Origin: Fibrobacter sp. UWB11
Lineage (GTDB): Bacteria; Fibrobacterota; Fibrobacteria; Fibrobacterales; Fibrobacteraceae
DNA length: 64,000 nt
Assembly: GCF_900143015.1 (NCBI RefSeq)
Contig: NZ_FSRT01000002.1
Location: 186,001-250,000, forward strand
Direction: 5' to 3'
The notes beneath the pieces were generated by a model. The model was not told where the DNA came from. It saw only the letters and a program-made list of their open reading frames with translations, and did no database searches. This document shows, piece by piece, positions 43,746 through 52,940 of this stretch (positions within the stretch are counted from its first letter, which is position 1; each line of letters opens with the position of its first letter). The position numbers and the translations under genes were made by a program.

Positions 43746-44855
43746 TTACTTCTTAGCCTTCTGTTGCTGCTTTTCCAAGTTGCGTTTGCTCGTTTCGGTG
43801 ATGGTCACCATTTCGCCAAGCAAGAACTTATTTTCTTCAGGAATCTTGATGGTCACTTCGCGGCCATAAACCGGGATTTCCGGCATCTTCCACATGCGGG
43901 TCGGGAACGGCACGATGCGGCTCGAAAGACCGACCACTTCGCCAATCACGGCCTTGCCCTTACCGGTAAGGGAAGTCACCTTCACGGCTTCGCCGAGGTT
44001 CGTGTTTTCGTAAATCTGTTCGTTGATGTAGCCACGGATAAGCGTTGGGGACTTGTGGGCAAGCGTCACAATCGGGGCAAAGCTAGAGACCTTTTCGCCA
44101 TCGCGCACGTTCACATCACCGACAACCCAGTTTTCCTTGGCAATCTGAGTGAGTTCCTTCTGCTGTTTGCGAAGTTCGGCGAGTTCCTTGCGGATGTTTG
44201 CAGCTTCGGTCTTGCCGCTAGACTTCTGGAGTTTGTTGCTACCGCGGAGGAGGGCAATCTGTTCGTTGGCGCTCCTGGTTGCAACAGCAAGTTCGTTCTT
44301 GAGGCTCTTGATGCGCATAGCCATGGCATCGTTGCCATCGGCCTTGGACTTGGAGTTCGAGAGGCTCTTGAGCTTGGCAGAAATAGCCTTGTTGCTTTCG
44401 TATTCCGCTTCAAGGTTGCGAATTTCAGCCAAAAGTGTGAGGCGACGAGATTCGAGGTTAGCCTTGACTTCGGCCACCTTCTGGTCGATTTCGGCAGAGC
44501 TCAAGTTGCTGCGGCCTTCGAGAGCGTCGAGTTCGCGGGTAAGTTCTGTAATGCGGAGAGTCAAGTCCGGGCGGTTGATCACCACGATGGTATCGCCCAC
44601 ATTGACTTCCTGGCCCGGCACCACGTAGACCTTTACAATTTCAGTCGGAGACGGAAGGCTGATAATCGTTTCGCTAGATTCGGCAATGCCACGGAACATG
44701 GCCGCCTTGCCCTGGTAGATAAAGCCAAGCATCACGGCAAACACGACGCATGCCACCCAGGCAATAGAAAGCTTGTGGGTATAGACGTAAGCGACACCCG
44801 CATTGTTCTTGTGGGTATTCCAGAAATTGTCGAGAAGATCTTCGAGCTTATTCAT
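43746..44855 (-). CDS. HlyD-type membrane fusion protein in the VTC operon
   Basis: A protein of 369 residues. One transmembrane helix near residues 28-48, lipoyl halves (PSPTEIVKVYVVPGQEVNVGDTIVVIN and VVGDVNVRDGEKVSSFAPIV), a long coiled-coil hairpin between them (about 105-230) with many Lys, Glu and Ala, and a C-terminal beta domain. ATG 44855 has an AAGGAGG site. It links an inner-membrane component to the outer-membrane factor encoded next. The only polytopic inner-membrane protein in the operon is DUF4956, encoded 13 nt upstream. Confidence 0.88.
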   Translation of the reverse strand: MNKLEDLLDNFWNTHKNNAGVAYVYTHKLSIAWVACVVFAVMLGFIYQGKAAMFRGIAESSETIISLPSPTEIVKVYVVPGQEVNVGDTIVVINRPDLTLRITELTRELDALEGRSNLSSAEIDQKVAEVKANLESRRLTLLAEIRNLEAEYESNKAISAKLKSLSNSKSKADGNDAMAMRIKSLKNELAVATRSANEQIALLRGSNKLQKSSGKTEAANIRKELAELRKQQKELTQIAKENWVVGDVNVRDGEKVSSFAPIVTLAHKSPTLIRGYINEQIYENTNLGEAVKVTSLTGKGKAVIGEVVGLSSRIVPFPTRMWKMPEIPVYGREVTIKIPEENKFLLGEMVTITETSKRNLEKQQQKAKK

Positions 44856-44868
44856 TTTTCAATCCTCC

Positions 44869-45552
44869 TTACATTTCCGTCGTTGCGTCTTGCATCATGA
44901 ACTGGACATCCGAAATACCTTCGACCTTCGATAGGAGCGTGAGGATTTCGGCAGCGGGCTTTGTGGCACGGAGGCGAATCTGGTAAGCGACGTCCAAGCG
45001 GGCACCGCCATCGACCTCGCGCATCGTAATCAAAATAAACGTCTTTAAATTGCCCTTCATGATATCTTCAATCTGGCCACGAACCTTGGGTTCGTTCGGG
45101 AGGGCAAAGCGGAGCATGCCGTCAAAGAAGTGCTTGGTGCCAAGACCCGTGCGGGAAAGGAGGAACGCGACACAGCTGAAAGCGATTGTACCGCCCACAG
45201 CGGCACCCCAGGCATAAACACCGCAACCGATACCTGCACCGAGAGCGGCAAAGATGAACATGATATCGCGCGGGTCCTTAAAGCTCGTACGGAAGCGGAC
45301 CACCGAGAGAGCACCCATCATGCCAAGACCACGACCAACGTTATCGCCGATAGCCTGCATCACCATTGCGGCGACCACGGCACTAAGCACAATGCCCTGC
45401 ACAAAATTTCGCGAATACGAAAGTCCAAGGAACGTCTTTTCATAGGTCCAGGCAATCGTCGAAGACAAGACAAAAGCCAAAATCAAGGTGTATGCAAGCG
45501 TAATAATCGTTGCATTTGTTGAGCTGGACTGGACAGCAAGAAGGTCAAGCAT
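44869..45552 (-). CDS. DUF4956 membrane protein
   Basis: A protein of 227 residues from ATG 45552 (GGAG site). The N-terminal half holds four hydrophobic segments (about residues 15-35, 50-70, 95-130 in two helices) with the family hallmark GALSVVRFRTSFKDPRDIMFIFAALGAGIG. The C-terminal half is a soluble alpha/beta domain (about 145-227) with ferredoxin-like alternation (KTFILITMREVDG, SDVQFMMQDA). DUF4956 genes typically neighbour VTC-domain genes. Here it heads a five-gene operon. The function is not known; it could be the membrane port for the VTC product or a sensor. Confidence 0.88.
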   Translation of the reverse strand: MLDLLAVQSSSTNATIITLAYTLILAFVLSSTIAWTYEKTFLGLSYSRNFVQGIVLSAVVAAMVMQAIGDNVGRGLGMMGALSVVRFRTSFKDPRDIMFIFAALGAGIGCGVYAWGAAVGGTIAFSCVAFLLSRTGLGTKHFFDGMLRFALPNEPKVRGQIEDIMKGNLKTFILITMREVDGGARLDVAYQIRLRATKPAAEILTLLSKVEGISDVQFMMQDATTEM

Positions 45553-45959
45553 AGTAACTCCGTTAATTAATTCTTTTTTTTGCCCGTTTCCCCAAAATCT
45601 ACTTAAAAACAAGCAAAACACACTCGAAATTATGTAAATAATGGACTAACAAAAAAATTACAATCCGCTTTTTTGATTCGGATTTGGGCGAATATCACCC
45701 AATTTTTTTATTACAGGCTGTAGAACCCACGCTAAAAATAATAAAAGTACATTTTTCGTTTCTGAAAAAAATAATTACACGTTGGTTACTCTAACAACGC
45801 ATTGAGTCAGTCGCAACGTATGTTTATTTTAGGTAACAATTCAGCGGTTTGAAGGCGGTTGATACCTACAATTTACAGCGTCTAGTTAACAGAAAGTTAC
45901 AAAGAAGTCCTTGCGGAGTAAAGGCGAACTGAATGGAGCAATTCTATATTCGGAATGAC
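45553..45959. other. Intergenic region upstream of the DUF4956 operon
   Basis: About 400 nt of AT-rich DNA. No open frame convinces. It must hold the promoter of the DUF4956 operon. A plus-strand terminator-like hairpin lies at 45684-45709: TTGGG, a 9-nt loop region, CCCAA and then seven T. A half copy of the dispersed repeat (GGAATGACA) lies at 45952-45960. Confidence 0.5.
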
Positions 45960-45987
45960 AAAAGTCCTCACGATTGTGAGGACTTTT
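45960..45987 (-). terminator. Terminator after the GH127 gene
   Basis: AAAAGTCCTCAC (45960-45971) and GTGAGGACTTTT (45976-45987) pair perfectly around GATT. It lies 23 nt past the GH127 stop. Confidence 0.85.
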
Positions 45988-46010
45988 GGGGGTGTTGAGG
46001 AGTGTTTTAT

Positions 46011-48692
46011 TTATAAGCCGTTTTTGTTGAATAGCGTGTAGCCGCGAACGAGGCCGCCTTCGTAAAGACGTACAATGTAATTGCCGTTCTTGAGGCCCGC
46101 AATATCAACCGTGAAGTTGTTTGCACCGGCGGAGAGCATCTGCGAAAGTTTCAGGCGCCCATCCATCGAGTAGATTTTCACGCTTGTCGTTTTTGCAAGC
46201 GGGAGGTTCGATTCGATTTGGAGAGTCTGCGAAGTGGCACGCACGCGGAATCCCTGATTTGCGGCGGCAACAGGCTTGATACTTACTGGTTGTGGCTTTG
46301 GCTTGTTGCGGAGAAGGCGCACGCTATAGATGCCGCCAACCATTCCAGAGCTTGCCGAGAAGGAGATACGCACAATCTTTTTGCCCTTCACCATTTTATC
46401 CGGAATCGGGTACGTGACATTCACGAATTCATCTTTTTTCCAGCGGTTCGAAATCGTTTCGGTCACGAGCTTTTCGCCGTCAATGGAAATATCGAATTCG
46501 CGAGTGCATCCTTCGTTGCCCCAGTAGCGCACCATGAGACTCAAGGAATCTTCGCTATTCGTCTCGAATTCGTAGCTGATGAGACCGCCATCGCCGCCGG
46601 AGCACTTACCAGCATCGCGGTAGAATTCACCTTGGTGCGTGCCCGAAGTGGAATTTTCGATTTTCATCTTGTGGTCTACTTCTGGCTGCTGCTCGCCCGG
46701 AGCGACCTTATCGACAGTCTTTTCGTCAAGCGCCAAGGCTTCTTTTTGCTCTTTTTCAAGGCGGGCGAGAATGCTCGGGTCCGTAAGCACCATCCAGTAC
46801 ATCATGTAACGGGCGTCATGCACTTCGTAGAAGGGCTGCAAAAGCAGGTTTGCGTCTTTTTGCTTTGCGAAGAGGTAAGGCGCCTTGAAGTGCAAGGGTT
46901 CGCCCTTCACGGGTTCCACTTTCGAGGGGATATCTTCTTTTTTGCTTGCAAGCATCGGCGCCTGATCCAGCGATTCCAGCGCACCGGAGGCAATGTGGCT
47001 CCAGCGACCATCATCGGCGACAAGGCCGTTCAGGTTCGCCGTTCCCGTCTTTGCAGAAAGCACAATCGGACCATGCAAAAGCGCCACGTAATCGGTCACG
47101 CCCGGCAAATCTTCGACATGCGTGTACATCGGGTAAAGCACTTCGACGACATCGCCCGACTTCCAGGACTTCCCTGCCGAAACATAGCTCGACGGCGTAG
47201 ACTTTTTCACGACGGTATCGCCATTGACGATGACCTTGAATTCCCCTTCCTTGACCCAGTACGGATGGCGAATCTGCATGTCAAATTCACCGCTACCGGT
47301 AATCGTAAACTTGGAACTTTCGCCCTTCGGGAAGGCGGTTTCCTGCTTGATTTTGACGCTCTTGTCTTTCCAGTTCAAGACGGAAGCGGCAAAGAGGTTC
47401 ACATAAAGCGAATTGCCATCTTTCGTATAAATAAACTGATTGTACTTGGCCGGATTTTCCATGCCCGAACCCACGCAGCACCACATACCCGCATTGACCT
47501 TGGAATACACGCGGTAATGGCGCGGACGAGCCGGAGTAAAGTACACGTAGCCGCCATGTGTCGGGTGGATTGTCGAAAGGATGTGATTGAAGAGGGCGCG
47601 TTCGTAGAAGTCGGTGTAATGCGCATCGTGCTTGATGTTGAACAGACGTTCCGTCAACTTGAGCATGTTGTACGTATTACAGGATTCTGGTCCTTCACGT
47701 TCTTCGATGAATTTTTTATGGTTGTTGAGCGCCGGGAAATGTTCCGAAATGCTGTTGCCGCCAATGGCGATACTGCGTTTATTCACGACCGTCTGCCAGA
47801 AGAAATCGGAGCCCTTCTTGTACTTTTCATCGCCCGAGAGTTCTGCAATTCGAGCAAAACCCACAACCTTCGGCACCTGCGTATTCGCGTGGACATTCGT
47901 TAAGTTGTCATTGCCCTGCGACATCGGATTCAAAAGCCACTGGTGCGACCACTTCTTGGCCGCATTCAGGTACTTCTCGTTTTTCGTGAGATAGTAAGCG
48001 TCCGCATAGACTTCGGGCATGCCACCGTGTTCCGTACCGAGCATCTGTTGCATCTTGGAATCGTTCAGGCCGTTCGTAATCGTAATGCCCCAGTCGCAAA
48101 GCGCCAAGAACATCGTCTTTGCCTGTTCGTAGCCCGCATAAACGTAAGCATCGCGGAGGCCCGCATAAAGCTTGTGGATATTGTACCACGGCACCCAATA
48201 GCCGTTCTGGGCGCCCGCATTGCCACTCTTCATGCTAAGCCACATCTTTTTGCCGTTGGGAACGCCACTGATATAGCCCTTGAAATTGTTGTCCTTGGAA
48301 TTCTGGTCCTGAATCGTCTTGAGTTCTTTCAAGATGTATTCGAGACGTTCCTTGACTTGGACGTCATCGTTATCGGCATAATGCATGGCCAAGGCACTCA
48401 GATAATGCCCAAGCACGTGGCCGTCGAGGCCCGCCCAGTTCGGGAACTTGCTCGCCTTGGGGCGCATGCCTGCTTCTTCGTAAAAAGGCGCCAGCAAGCG
48501 GTCCACATCGTAGCTGAGGAGCGTTTCGACGTTCAAGTCCTGACGTTCCTTCAAAACGCCATCCAAAAGCTGTACATCCGACAACGCGAACATGTCAGGG
48601 TACAGCAAATCCTGTGAAAATCCGAGACCGCACGCAAGCCCCGTCAAAGCAAGAGCCGTGCGAACACGTTTACCAAACCATCCGAAATTCAT
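46011..48692 (-). CDS. Glycoside hydrolase family 127 (beta-L-arabinofuranosidase type), secreted
   Basis: A protein of 893 residues from ATG 48692. A signal peptide is followed by the GH127 (old DUF1680) catalytic region (about residues 30-540), with LDGHVLGHYLSALAMHYA, WVPWYNIHKLYAGL and MWCCVGSGMENPAKYNQFIY; the cysteines in the last motif fit the zinc-bound Cys nucleophile site. About 630-810 form beta-rich accessory domains (HQGEFYRDAGKCSGG onwards). The C-terminus (VKIYSMDGRLKLSQML...NGNYIVRLY) is a type IX secretion sorting-like domain. Role: removal of arabinofuranose from plant cell-wall polysaccharides outside the cell. Monocistronic with its own terminator. Exact substrate within GH127/146 is not resolved. 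Confidence 0.9.
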   Translation of the reverse strand: MNFGWFGKRVRTALALTGLACGLGFSQDLLYPDMFALSDVQLLDGVLKERQDLNVETLLSYDVDRLLAPFYEEAGMRPKASKFPNWAGLDGHVLGHYLSALAMHYADNDDVQVKERLEYILKELKTIQDQNSKDNNFKGYISGVPNGKKMWLSMKSGNAGAQNGYWVPWYNIHKLYAGLRDAYVYAGYEQAKTMFLALCDWGITITNGLNDSKMQQMLGTEHGGMPEVYADAYYLTKNEKYLNAAKKWSHQWLLNPMSQGNDNLTNVHANTQVPKVVGFARIAELSGDEKYKKGSDFFWQTVVNKRSIAIGGNSISEHFPALNNHKKFIEEREGPESCNTYNMLKLTERLFNIKHDAHYTDFYERALFNHILSTIHPTHGGYVYFTPARPRHYRVYSKVNAGMWCCVGSGMENPAKYNQFIYTKDGNSLYVNLFAASVLNWKDKSVKIKQETAFPKGESSKFTITGSGEFDMQIRHPYWVKEGEFKVIVNGDTVVKKSTPSSYVSAGKSWKSGDVVEVLYPMYTHVEDLPGVTDYVALLHGPIVLSAKTGTANLNGLVADDGRWSHIASGALESLDQAPMLASKKEDIPSKVEPVKGEPLHFKAPYLFAKQKDANLLLQPFYEVHDARYMMYWMVLTDPSILARLEKEQKEALALDEKTVDKVAPGEQQPEVDHKMKIENSTSGTHQGEFYRDAGKCSGGDGGLISYEFETNSEDSLSLMVRYWGNEGCTREFDISIDGEKLVTETISNRWKKDEFVNVTYPIPDKMVKGKKIVRISFSASSGMVGGIYSVRLLRNKPKPQPVSIKPVAAANQGFRVRATSQTLQIESNLPLAKTTSVKIYSMDGRLKLSQMLSAGANNFTVDIAGLKNGNYIVRLYEGGLVRGYTLFNKNGL

Positions 48693-48722
48693 TGTTTCCA
48701 CCTTTTTTCTAGCCCAAGGGAG

Positions 48723-48744
48723 ATTCCCGCTCGGAGGCGGGAAT
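48723..48744. repeat. Dispersed hairpin repeat (GTCATTCCC type), copy 3
   Basis: ATTCCCGC (48723-48730) pairs with GCGGGAAT (48737-48744); on the minus strand it reads GTCATTCCCGC...GCGGGAATCTCC, as copy 1. It lies just upstream of the GH127 start. Confidence 0.75.
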
Positions 48745-48861
48745 GACATGCAAGGTTTTCATGCAAGAAAGCCCCACACTCTAGAAAATAGATTGGAAAA
48801 TAGGGGTCAGATAAGGGGTGGATTCAATTAGTTTTGACAATTCTACAATAGGGTTTTACGG

Positions 48862-49557
48862 TCAGAAGGAATCTATGTGAACCCCATCATCGCCACAATT
48901 GGTCTTTGATTCGACGGTAAAATTGCTCAAATACGCGTCATAATCGGCTTGTTCGTCAGTATAGGCACAATAAGCTTCTAGAGAACCGTCATCATCACAG
49001 GCGCCACTGAGCTGGTCATTTACATTTTGAAGCAAGCACAAGTCTTTAAACTGTTCAAAAATCGCTTCACAGCCTTGGCCAAATTTTTCCACTTTTACTA
49101 TTCGTTCTATACGATTATCTAGACCAAACTTAAACTTTGCAGAATAAGATTTTTCATCGACAGAACAAGAAACAGCAGCTCCTTTTTCGACCTCATAGAC
49201 CTCAATTTTACCTTCAGTCTTTTTGTCATATCCTTTTGTTGTAGCATCAATGACATACTCTTTAGTAGCATTACTGGCAAAATCAATGTTGACAGAAACC
49301 GTTAGCTCTTCTTTAACCACAACAATATAAGTTGCATGCGCATTCCCCGAAACATGCTGCGTAACAGAACTGGAACTCAAAGAAGATTCCGGCGGGAAAT
49401 TAATCCAAACGCTGCTCGAGGAACTATTGCTTGAAGAATTTTGTTCCTCGCTAATACCCGCCATAGGATTGGCGTTCGGGTCAACAGTTCCACTAGAGCA
49501 TGCAACCAATGCAAGCCACGAGATGAATCCGATTATATAAAAGCTCTTTTTAAGCAT
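48862..49557 (-). CDS. Lipoprotein of a TIGR02147 module (copy 1)
   Basis: A protein of 231 residues from ATG 49557. MLKKSFYIIGFISWLALVAC is a lipoprotein signal with lipobox LVAC. Residues after it carry DPNANP, then a Ser-rich linker and a domain with several cysteines. It is homologous to the lipoprotein at 54690-55286: both have DPNANP, a Cys-rich core and an ending with (Y/F)(T/S)DE-x-AD(Y/F)D-x-x-LS-x-F-x-x-ESK-x-x-C. The start overlaps the upstream regulator gene by 8 nt. Function unknown; exposed on an outer surface or in the periplasm. Confidence 0.82.
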   Translation of the reverse strand: MLKKSFYIIGFISWLALVACSSGTVDPNANPMAGISEEQNSSSNSSSSSVWINFPPESSLSSSSVTQHVSGNAHATYIVVVKEELTVSVNIDFASNATKEYVIDATTKGYDKKTEGKIEVYEVEKGAAVSCSVDEKSYSAKFKFGLDNRIERIVKVEKFGQGCEAIFEQFKDLCLLQNVNDQLSGACDDDGSLEAYCAYTDEQADYDAYLSNFTVESKTNCGDDGVHIDSF

Positions 49558-50383
49558 GTTTCTTCCCAATTATTTTATTGGTGACGGGAAAAAATTGAAA
49601 GTTTATTCTGCACACTTGATCAAAATTACCACATTCATTCGCAATTGCAACTACTTTTTTGCAACAAGCCTTAATTTCTTCGACAATTCTCTTATAAGCG
49701 TCCTGATTTACGCCAAGAGTAATGCCGTTAAAGAAACGTTCACTTGCTGAATAGCGGTCTACGGCACGGGCAGCCATAATTGCCATCTCTTTGTGCATAG
49801 CACGGATAGCAATAGGGAGCGCTTCCTTGGAACCGATAACCGTCTGCGCCGTCTGCGTGTAGACTTTTTCGTCTTCCTTTTTCAAGAAGCCGGCCTTCAC
49901 GAGAAAATTGAGCACATCGCGAACTTCTTCGGCAGAGACGTATTCCTTGCACTCCTCGGCAATGTCGCGAGGGGTCGCCCCCGGCATGAGCGGTGCAAGT
50001 TCACGGATAACCGGATATTTCCAAGATTCATAATACTGGAACGCCTCTTTATCGACAACGCGAACTTCGTGCTCTAAGGCAATTCGCTGCATTTCGAGGA
50101 GCGCCGCACGCTGGGATTCGTTATTTTCGGCATTTCCAAATGCAACAAGCTGGTAAAAATATTGTTCTTCGTAGTCGACAAGTCCCATGGATTTTGCAAC
50201 TTGGCACGCCTTGATTTTGCTGAGCTTGCTCTGTCCCATGCAAACGAGTTTCAAGAAATTCGGCGAAGAAAACCCGGCATTTCTGCAAAATTCGCGCCAT
50301 GAGAACGAACCTAGACGTTTGCGTTCGTCGTAGTAATCCTGCAAGTAGAGGTGGTAATCCCGGTACTCAAAAATAGACTTCAT
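49550..50383 (-). CDS. TIGR02147/DUF4423 family putative regulator (copy 1)
   Basis: A protein of 277 residues with no signal peptide. The N-terminus SIFEYRDYHLYLQDYYDERK and FSWREFCRNAGFSSPNFLKLV look like a helix-turn-helix region. The central KYPVIRELAPLMPGATPRDIAEE is the DUF4423 core. The family is heavily duplicated in Fibrobacter (TIGR02147), and I take it to be DNA-binding from the helix-turn-helix shape only. The C-terminus NFQFFPVTNKI...GKKHA overlaps the start of a lipoprotein by 8 nt. A second regulator of identical length lies at 55279-56112. Confidence 0.85.
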   Translation of the reverse strand: MKSIFEYRDYHLYLQDYYDERKRLGSFSWREFCRNAGFSSPNFLKLVCMGQSKLSKIKACQVAKSMGLVDYEEQYFYQLVAFGNAENNESQRAALLEMQRIALEHEVRVVDKEAFQYYESWKYPVIRELAPLMPGATPRDIAEECKEYVSAEEVRDVLNFLVKAGFLKKEDEKVYTQTAQTVIGSKEALPIAIRAMHKEMAIMAARAVDRYSASERFFNGITLGVNQDAYKRIVEEIKACCKKVVAIANECGNFDQVCRINFQFFPVTNKIIGKKHA

Positions 50384-50565
50384 AATACATAAAATAAATT
50401 TTTACATACAAAAACGCAATATCTGTATTATACGCAAAAGCATATTTTTAGGCTATAAAAGGGGTAATTTTATAAAAAAACGTAACTTTTCAAAGCTATA
50501 TAATACACCTTGTATAATAGAGAAAAAGGACGTAATTAGTTTTGCCGATTCAACAAAAGGCGATA

Positions 50566-52290
50566 TTATTTTATGGTAATGACACGGATGTCCTGATCAA
50601 TCTTTAAAATATACCGGCCAGCACGTGACACGCGGTACTGACGGTTCATCCCCCAAGAACTCTGATAAAGCATTTTGCCCCGAGAATCGAAAACGGACAC
50701 CATGGCATTAAAATCAGGGGTCGTAATTTGAAGGTCACGTCCAACAACTTGGACATTGTGCAGTCCTATGTTTTTGACGCCCGACAAAACGGTTGTACCT
50801 TTACCCGTTGAATCAAGAGGCACCGCAAGACTCAACAAATCTTCCGAACACATATACTCCGCAAGAGACGCAATAATGGGCAAGCCTTTGTCAGCACATC
50901 TGGACCAAATTTTGTTATCCGCAGAAGCGTTTTGATTCAACAAATCCACAAAGTTGGAATTTTCCGCTTCGGTCTTCGAAACACCCTTAGTTTCGCTTAT
51001 TGTTGCAAGCGAATCAATGGATGCCACGGTCTTCAATTTATCGCCATCAACCGCATATATTCGACTTAAAGACGACGTATCTTTAGCCATTCCCACCAAA
51101 GATCCAGCCATATTGTCGGACTGCACGGAAGCCATCGAATAACTGTTTGTAATGCCGGAATTATTCAACATGCCTACAATCCCGCCGGCAGCGGCATTAT
51201 TTTCAACATTAGGACACGTTGCCTCTACAGTGCCGTAATTCACGACATTTTCGACAAGTCCATCTAAAGAAACGCCAACAATTCCACCGGCTTCCGGGTA
51301 GTTAATGACTGGATTTCCGGTATCGTAATCCTTACTCAATTCCGAGCTTGCCTGGGCTTTCATCGAACCATAGTTGGCACATTTTGAAACGGAGCCTTGG
51401 TAATTAAATCCAGCAATTCCGCCAACGCGAGCCTCGGCGTTCCGAGTTGACATTTCTGTTTTCGTATCCACATGGATGTTCCCGACATTGACACATTCCA
51501 TGATTTTTCCGCCTGCATTATACCCGACAATACCGCCAATAGTTCCAGCTACACGAATGGACTTTGCTCCACTGCCGGACATAGCCGCATAATTAACGCA
51601 ATTCGAAACTGTCCCGCCATTTTTCCCGACAATACCACCAACATAATAGCCTGTATATTCGCCTGTATGCGTTATAACTACTTTATTCGTTGAATGAGAA
51701 ACAGATCCCCGCGCATTCTGCCCCACAAGACCGCCAGCAAAACTCGTACGTTTTGCATTCATGCGGCCCGAAACAAAGCTGCTATCTACCGTTCCATTTA
51801 GCAAATACGCAACAATACCTCCCCCACAAGGCGCAATTTCATTGGGAAAGTCACTATTCATATCGATATTCTTGAGGTTCAGATTCTTTATAACGCCCTG
51901 ACCGCCAACAATTCCAAAAAGGCCAAACATGCCATGATTCGAAACAGAACCAACGCTCTTAAGGCCATATATGGCATGGTGATTTCCGTCAAACACTCCC
52001 TTAAACACGATGCTGTCTGGGGCTCCAATAGCAGTCCAAACTGTAGAGCCAACGCTTGCAGAATCCTTGCCCATGAAGATATCGTTTTCGAGGACTGCAT
52101 TTATGGAATCATTGCCAGCCTCAATTTGAGCCTTGAACCAGGCCAGTTCTTCAGGACTTGTAATAGACCAATAGGTTTTTCCGCCAACCTCTCGCGAAGA
52201 AGACGGTTGAGACGCATCACCCGACCATTCTGCAAAACAAAAAGCAGAAAGGATATACAGAATGCCAATAATTCTTTTCACTTCACTCAT
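50566..52290 (-). CDS. GLUG-repeat surface protein with sorting-like C-terminus
   Basis: A protein of 574 residues. MSEVKRIIGILYILSAFCFA is a signal peptide. Residues about 40-110 resemble the N-terminal cap of GLUG proteins (YWSITSPEELAWFKAQI, NDIFMG). From about 110 to 420 there are repeats built on GGIVGxN and VSxCxNYGxM (for example GGIVGKNGGTVSNCVNYA, GGIAGFNYQGSVSKCANYG), a right-handed beta-helix arrangement. The C-terminus (about 505-574: VSVFDSRGKMLYQSS...AGRYILKID) looks like a type IX secretion sorting domain. Likely a secreted or surface adhesin or matrix component. Lies between the two regulator-lipoprotein modules. Confidence 0.85.
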   Translation of the reverse strand: MSEVKRIIGILYILSAFCFAEWSGDASQPSSSREVGGKTYWSITSPEELAWFKAQIEAGNDSINAVLENDIFMGKDSASVGSTVWTAIGAPDSIVFKGVFDGNHHAIYGLKSVGSVSNHGMFGLFGIVGGQGVIKNLNLKNIDMNSDFPNEIAPCGGGIVAYLLNGTVDSSFVSGRMNAKRTSFAGGLVGQNARGSVSHSTNKVVITHTGEYTGYYVGGIVGKNGGTVSNCVNYAAMSGSGAKSIRVAGTIGGIVGYNAGGKIMECVNVGNIHVDTKTEMSTRNAEARVGGIAGFNYQGSVSKCANYGSMKAQASSELSKDYDTGNPVINYPEAGGIVGVSLDGLVENVVNYGTVEATCPNVENNAAAGGIVGMLNNSGITNSYSMASVQSDNMAGSLVGMAKDTSSLSRIYAVDGDKLKTVASIDSLATISETKGVSKTEAENSNFVDLLNQNASADNKIWSRCADKGLPIIASLAEYMCSEDLLSLAVPLDSTGKGTTVLSGVKNIGLHNVQVVGRDLQITTPDFNAMVSVFDSRGKMLYQSSWGMNRQYRVSRAGRYILKIDQDIRVITIK

Positions 52291-52356
52291 ATCAACGTCT
52301 CACTACAATTTTTCAACAAAATATAAAATTTCAAAAATGATGACCAAATATAAAAT

Positions 52357-52381
52357 AAAGGGGCGGTTTATGCCGTCCCTT
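52357..52381 (-). terminator. Terminator after the lipoprotein at 52.4 kb
   Basis: AAGGGGCGG (52358-52366) pairs with CCGTCCCTT (52373-52381) with one G-T pair; an AT-rich stretch follows on the minus strand. Confidence 0.6.
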
Positions 52382-52407
52382 ATTATACCGAAGCAAAATT
52401 TAAACAC

Positions 52408-52893
52408 CTATTCTTCGTCAGGATTGAAATGATTTTCGAAGCTTTTGAAAAGCGGACCCCAGTAATAATTATAAATATCATCAACCTTCACATAGGTTAC
52501 TTCGTTTTCATTATTCCATGCCTTGTACTTGGTCACTTTTATGGTGCATGTTTTTTCATCGCCCTTCACATCAATATAATAGCGGTGCGTTATTTTGCCC
52601 ATGCCTCCACTATAGTTAGTCACATTCCCTGTACGGTAGCCTGTATATGTGGCATAAACTAAAGCGTCATGACGTTCTGTCACAATTCGCCCGTTTTCGG
52701 CATCTTCTTTAGTCAGCGCAACCTTTTTCTCGGCAAACGCTCCTTTCACCGCATTGAAGCAAGTTCCAACAGGCTGGTTATAGCTTTTAGTGAGGTACTG
52801 GTCATAGAGATTGGGATCATCCAATTGCATGGTTTTAGCACATCCAGTGAGAAGCGCAAATACAACCGTCAAAACAGGAAAAAGTTTTTTCAT
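52408..52893 (-). CDS. Hypothetical lipoprotein
   Basis: A protein of 161 residues. MKKLFPVLTVVFALLTGC is a lipoprotein signal. The rest is a compact alpha/beta domain (residues 35-155) with alternating strand and helix signals, such as CFNAVKGAFAEKKVALTKED and GRIVTERHDA, that I cannot place in a family with confidence. It has a good GAGGG ribosome-binding site, its own terminator, and sits between the GLUG gene and the GH5 gene on the same strand. Confidence 0.75.
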   Translation of the reverse strand: MKKLFPVLTVVFALLTGCAKTMQLDDPNLYDQYLTKSYNQPVGTCFNAVKGAFAEKKVALTKEDAENGRIVTERHDALVYATYTGYRTGNVTNYSGGMGKITHRYYIDVKGDEKTCTIKVTKYKAWNNENEVTYVKVDDIYNYYWGPLFKSFENHFNPDEE

Positions 52894-52940
52894 AGGGGGC
52901 TCCCTCTTTATATTTGAATATCCTACAAAATAATATAAAT

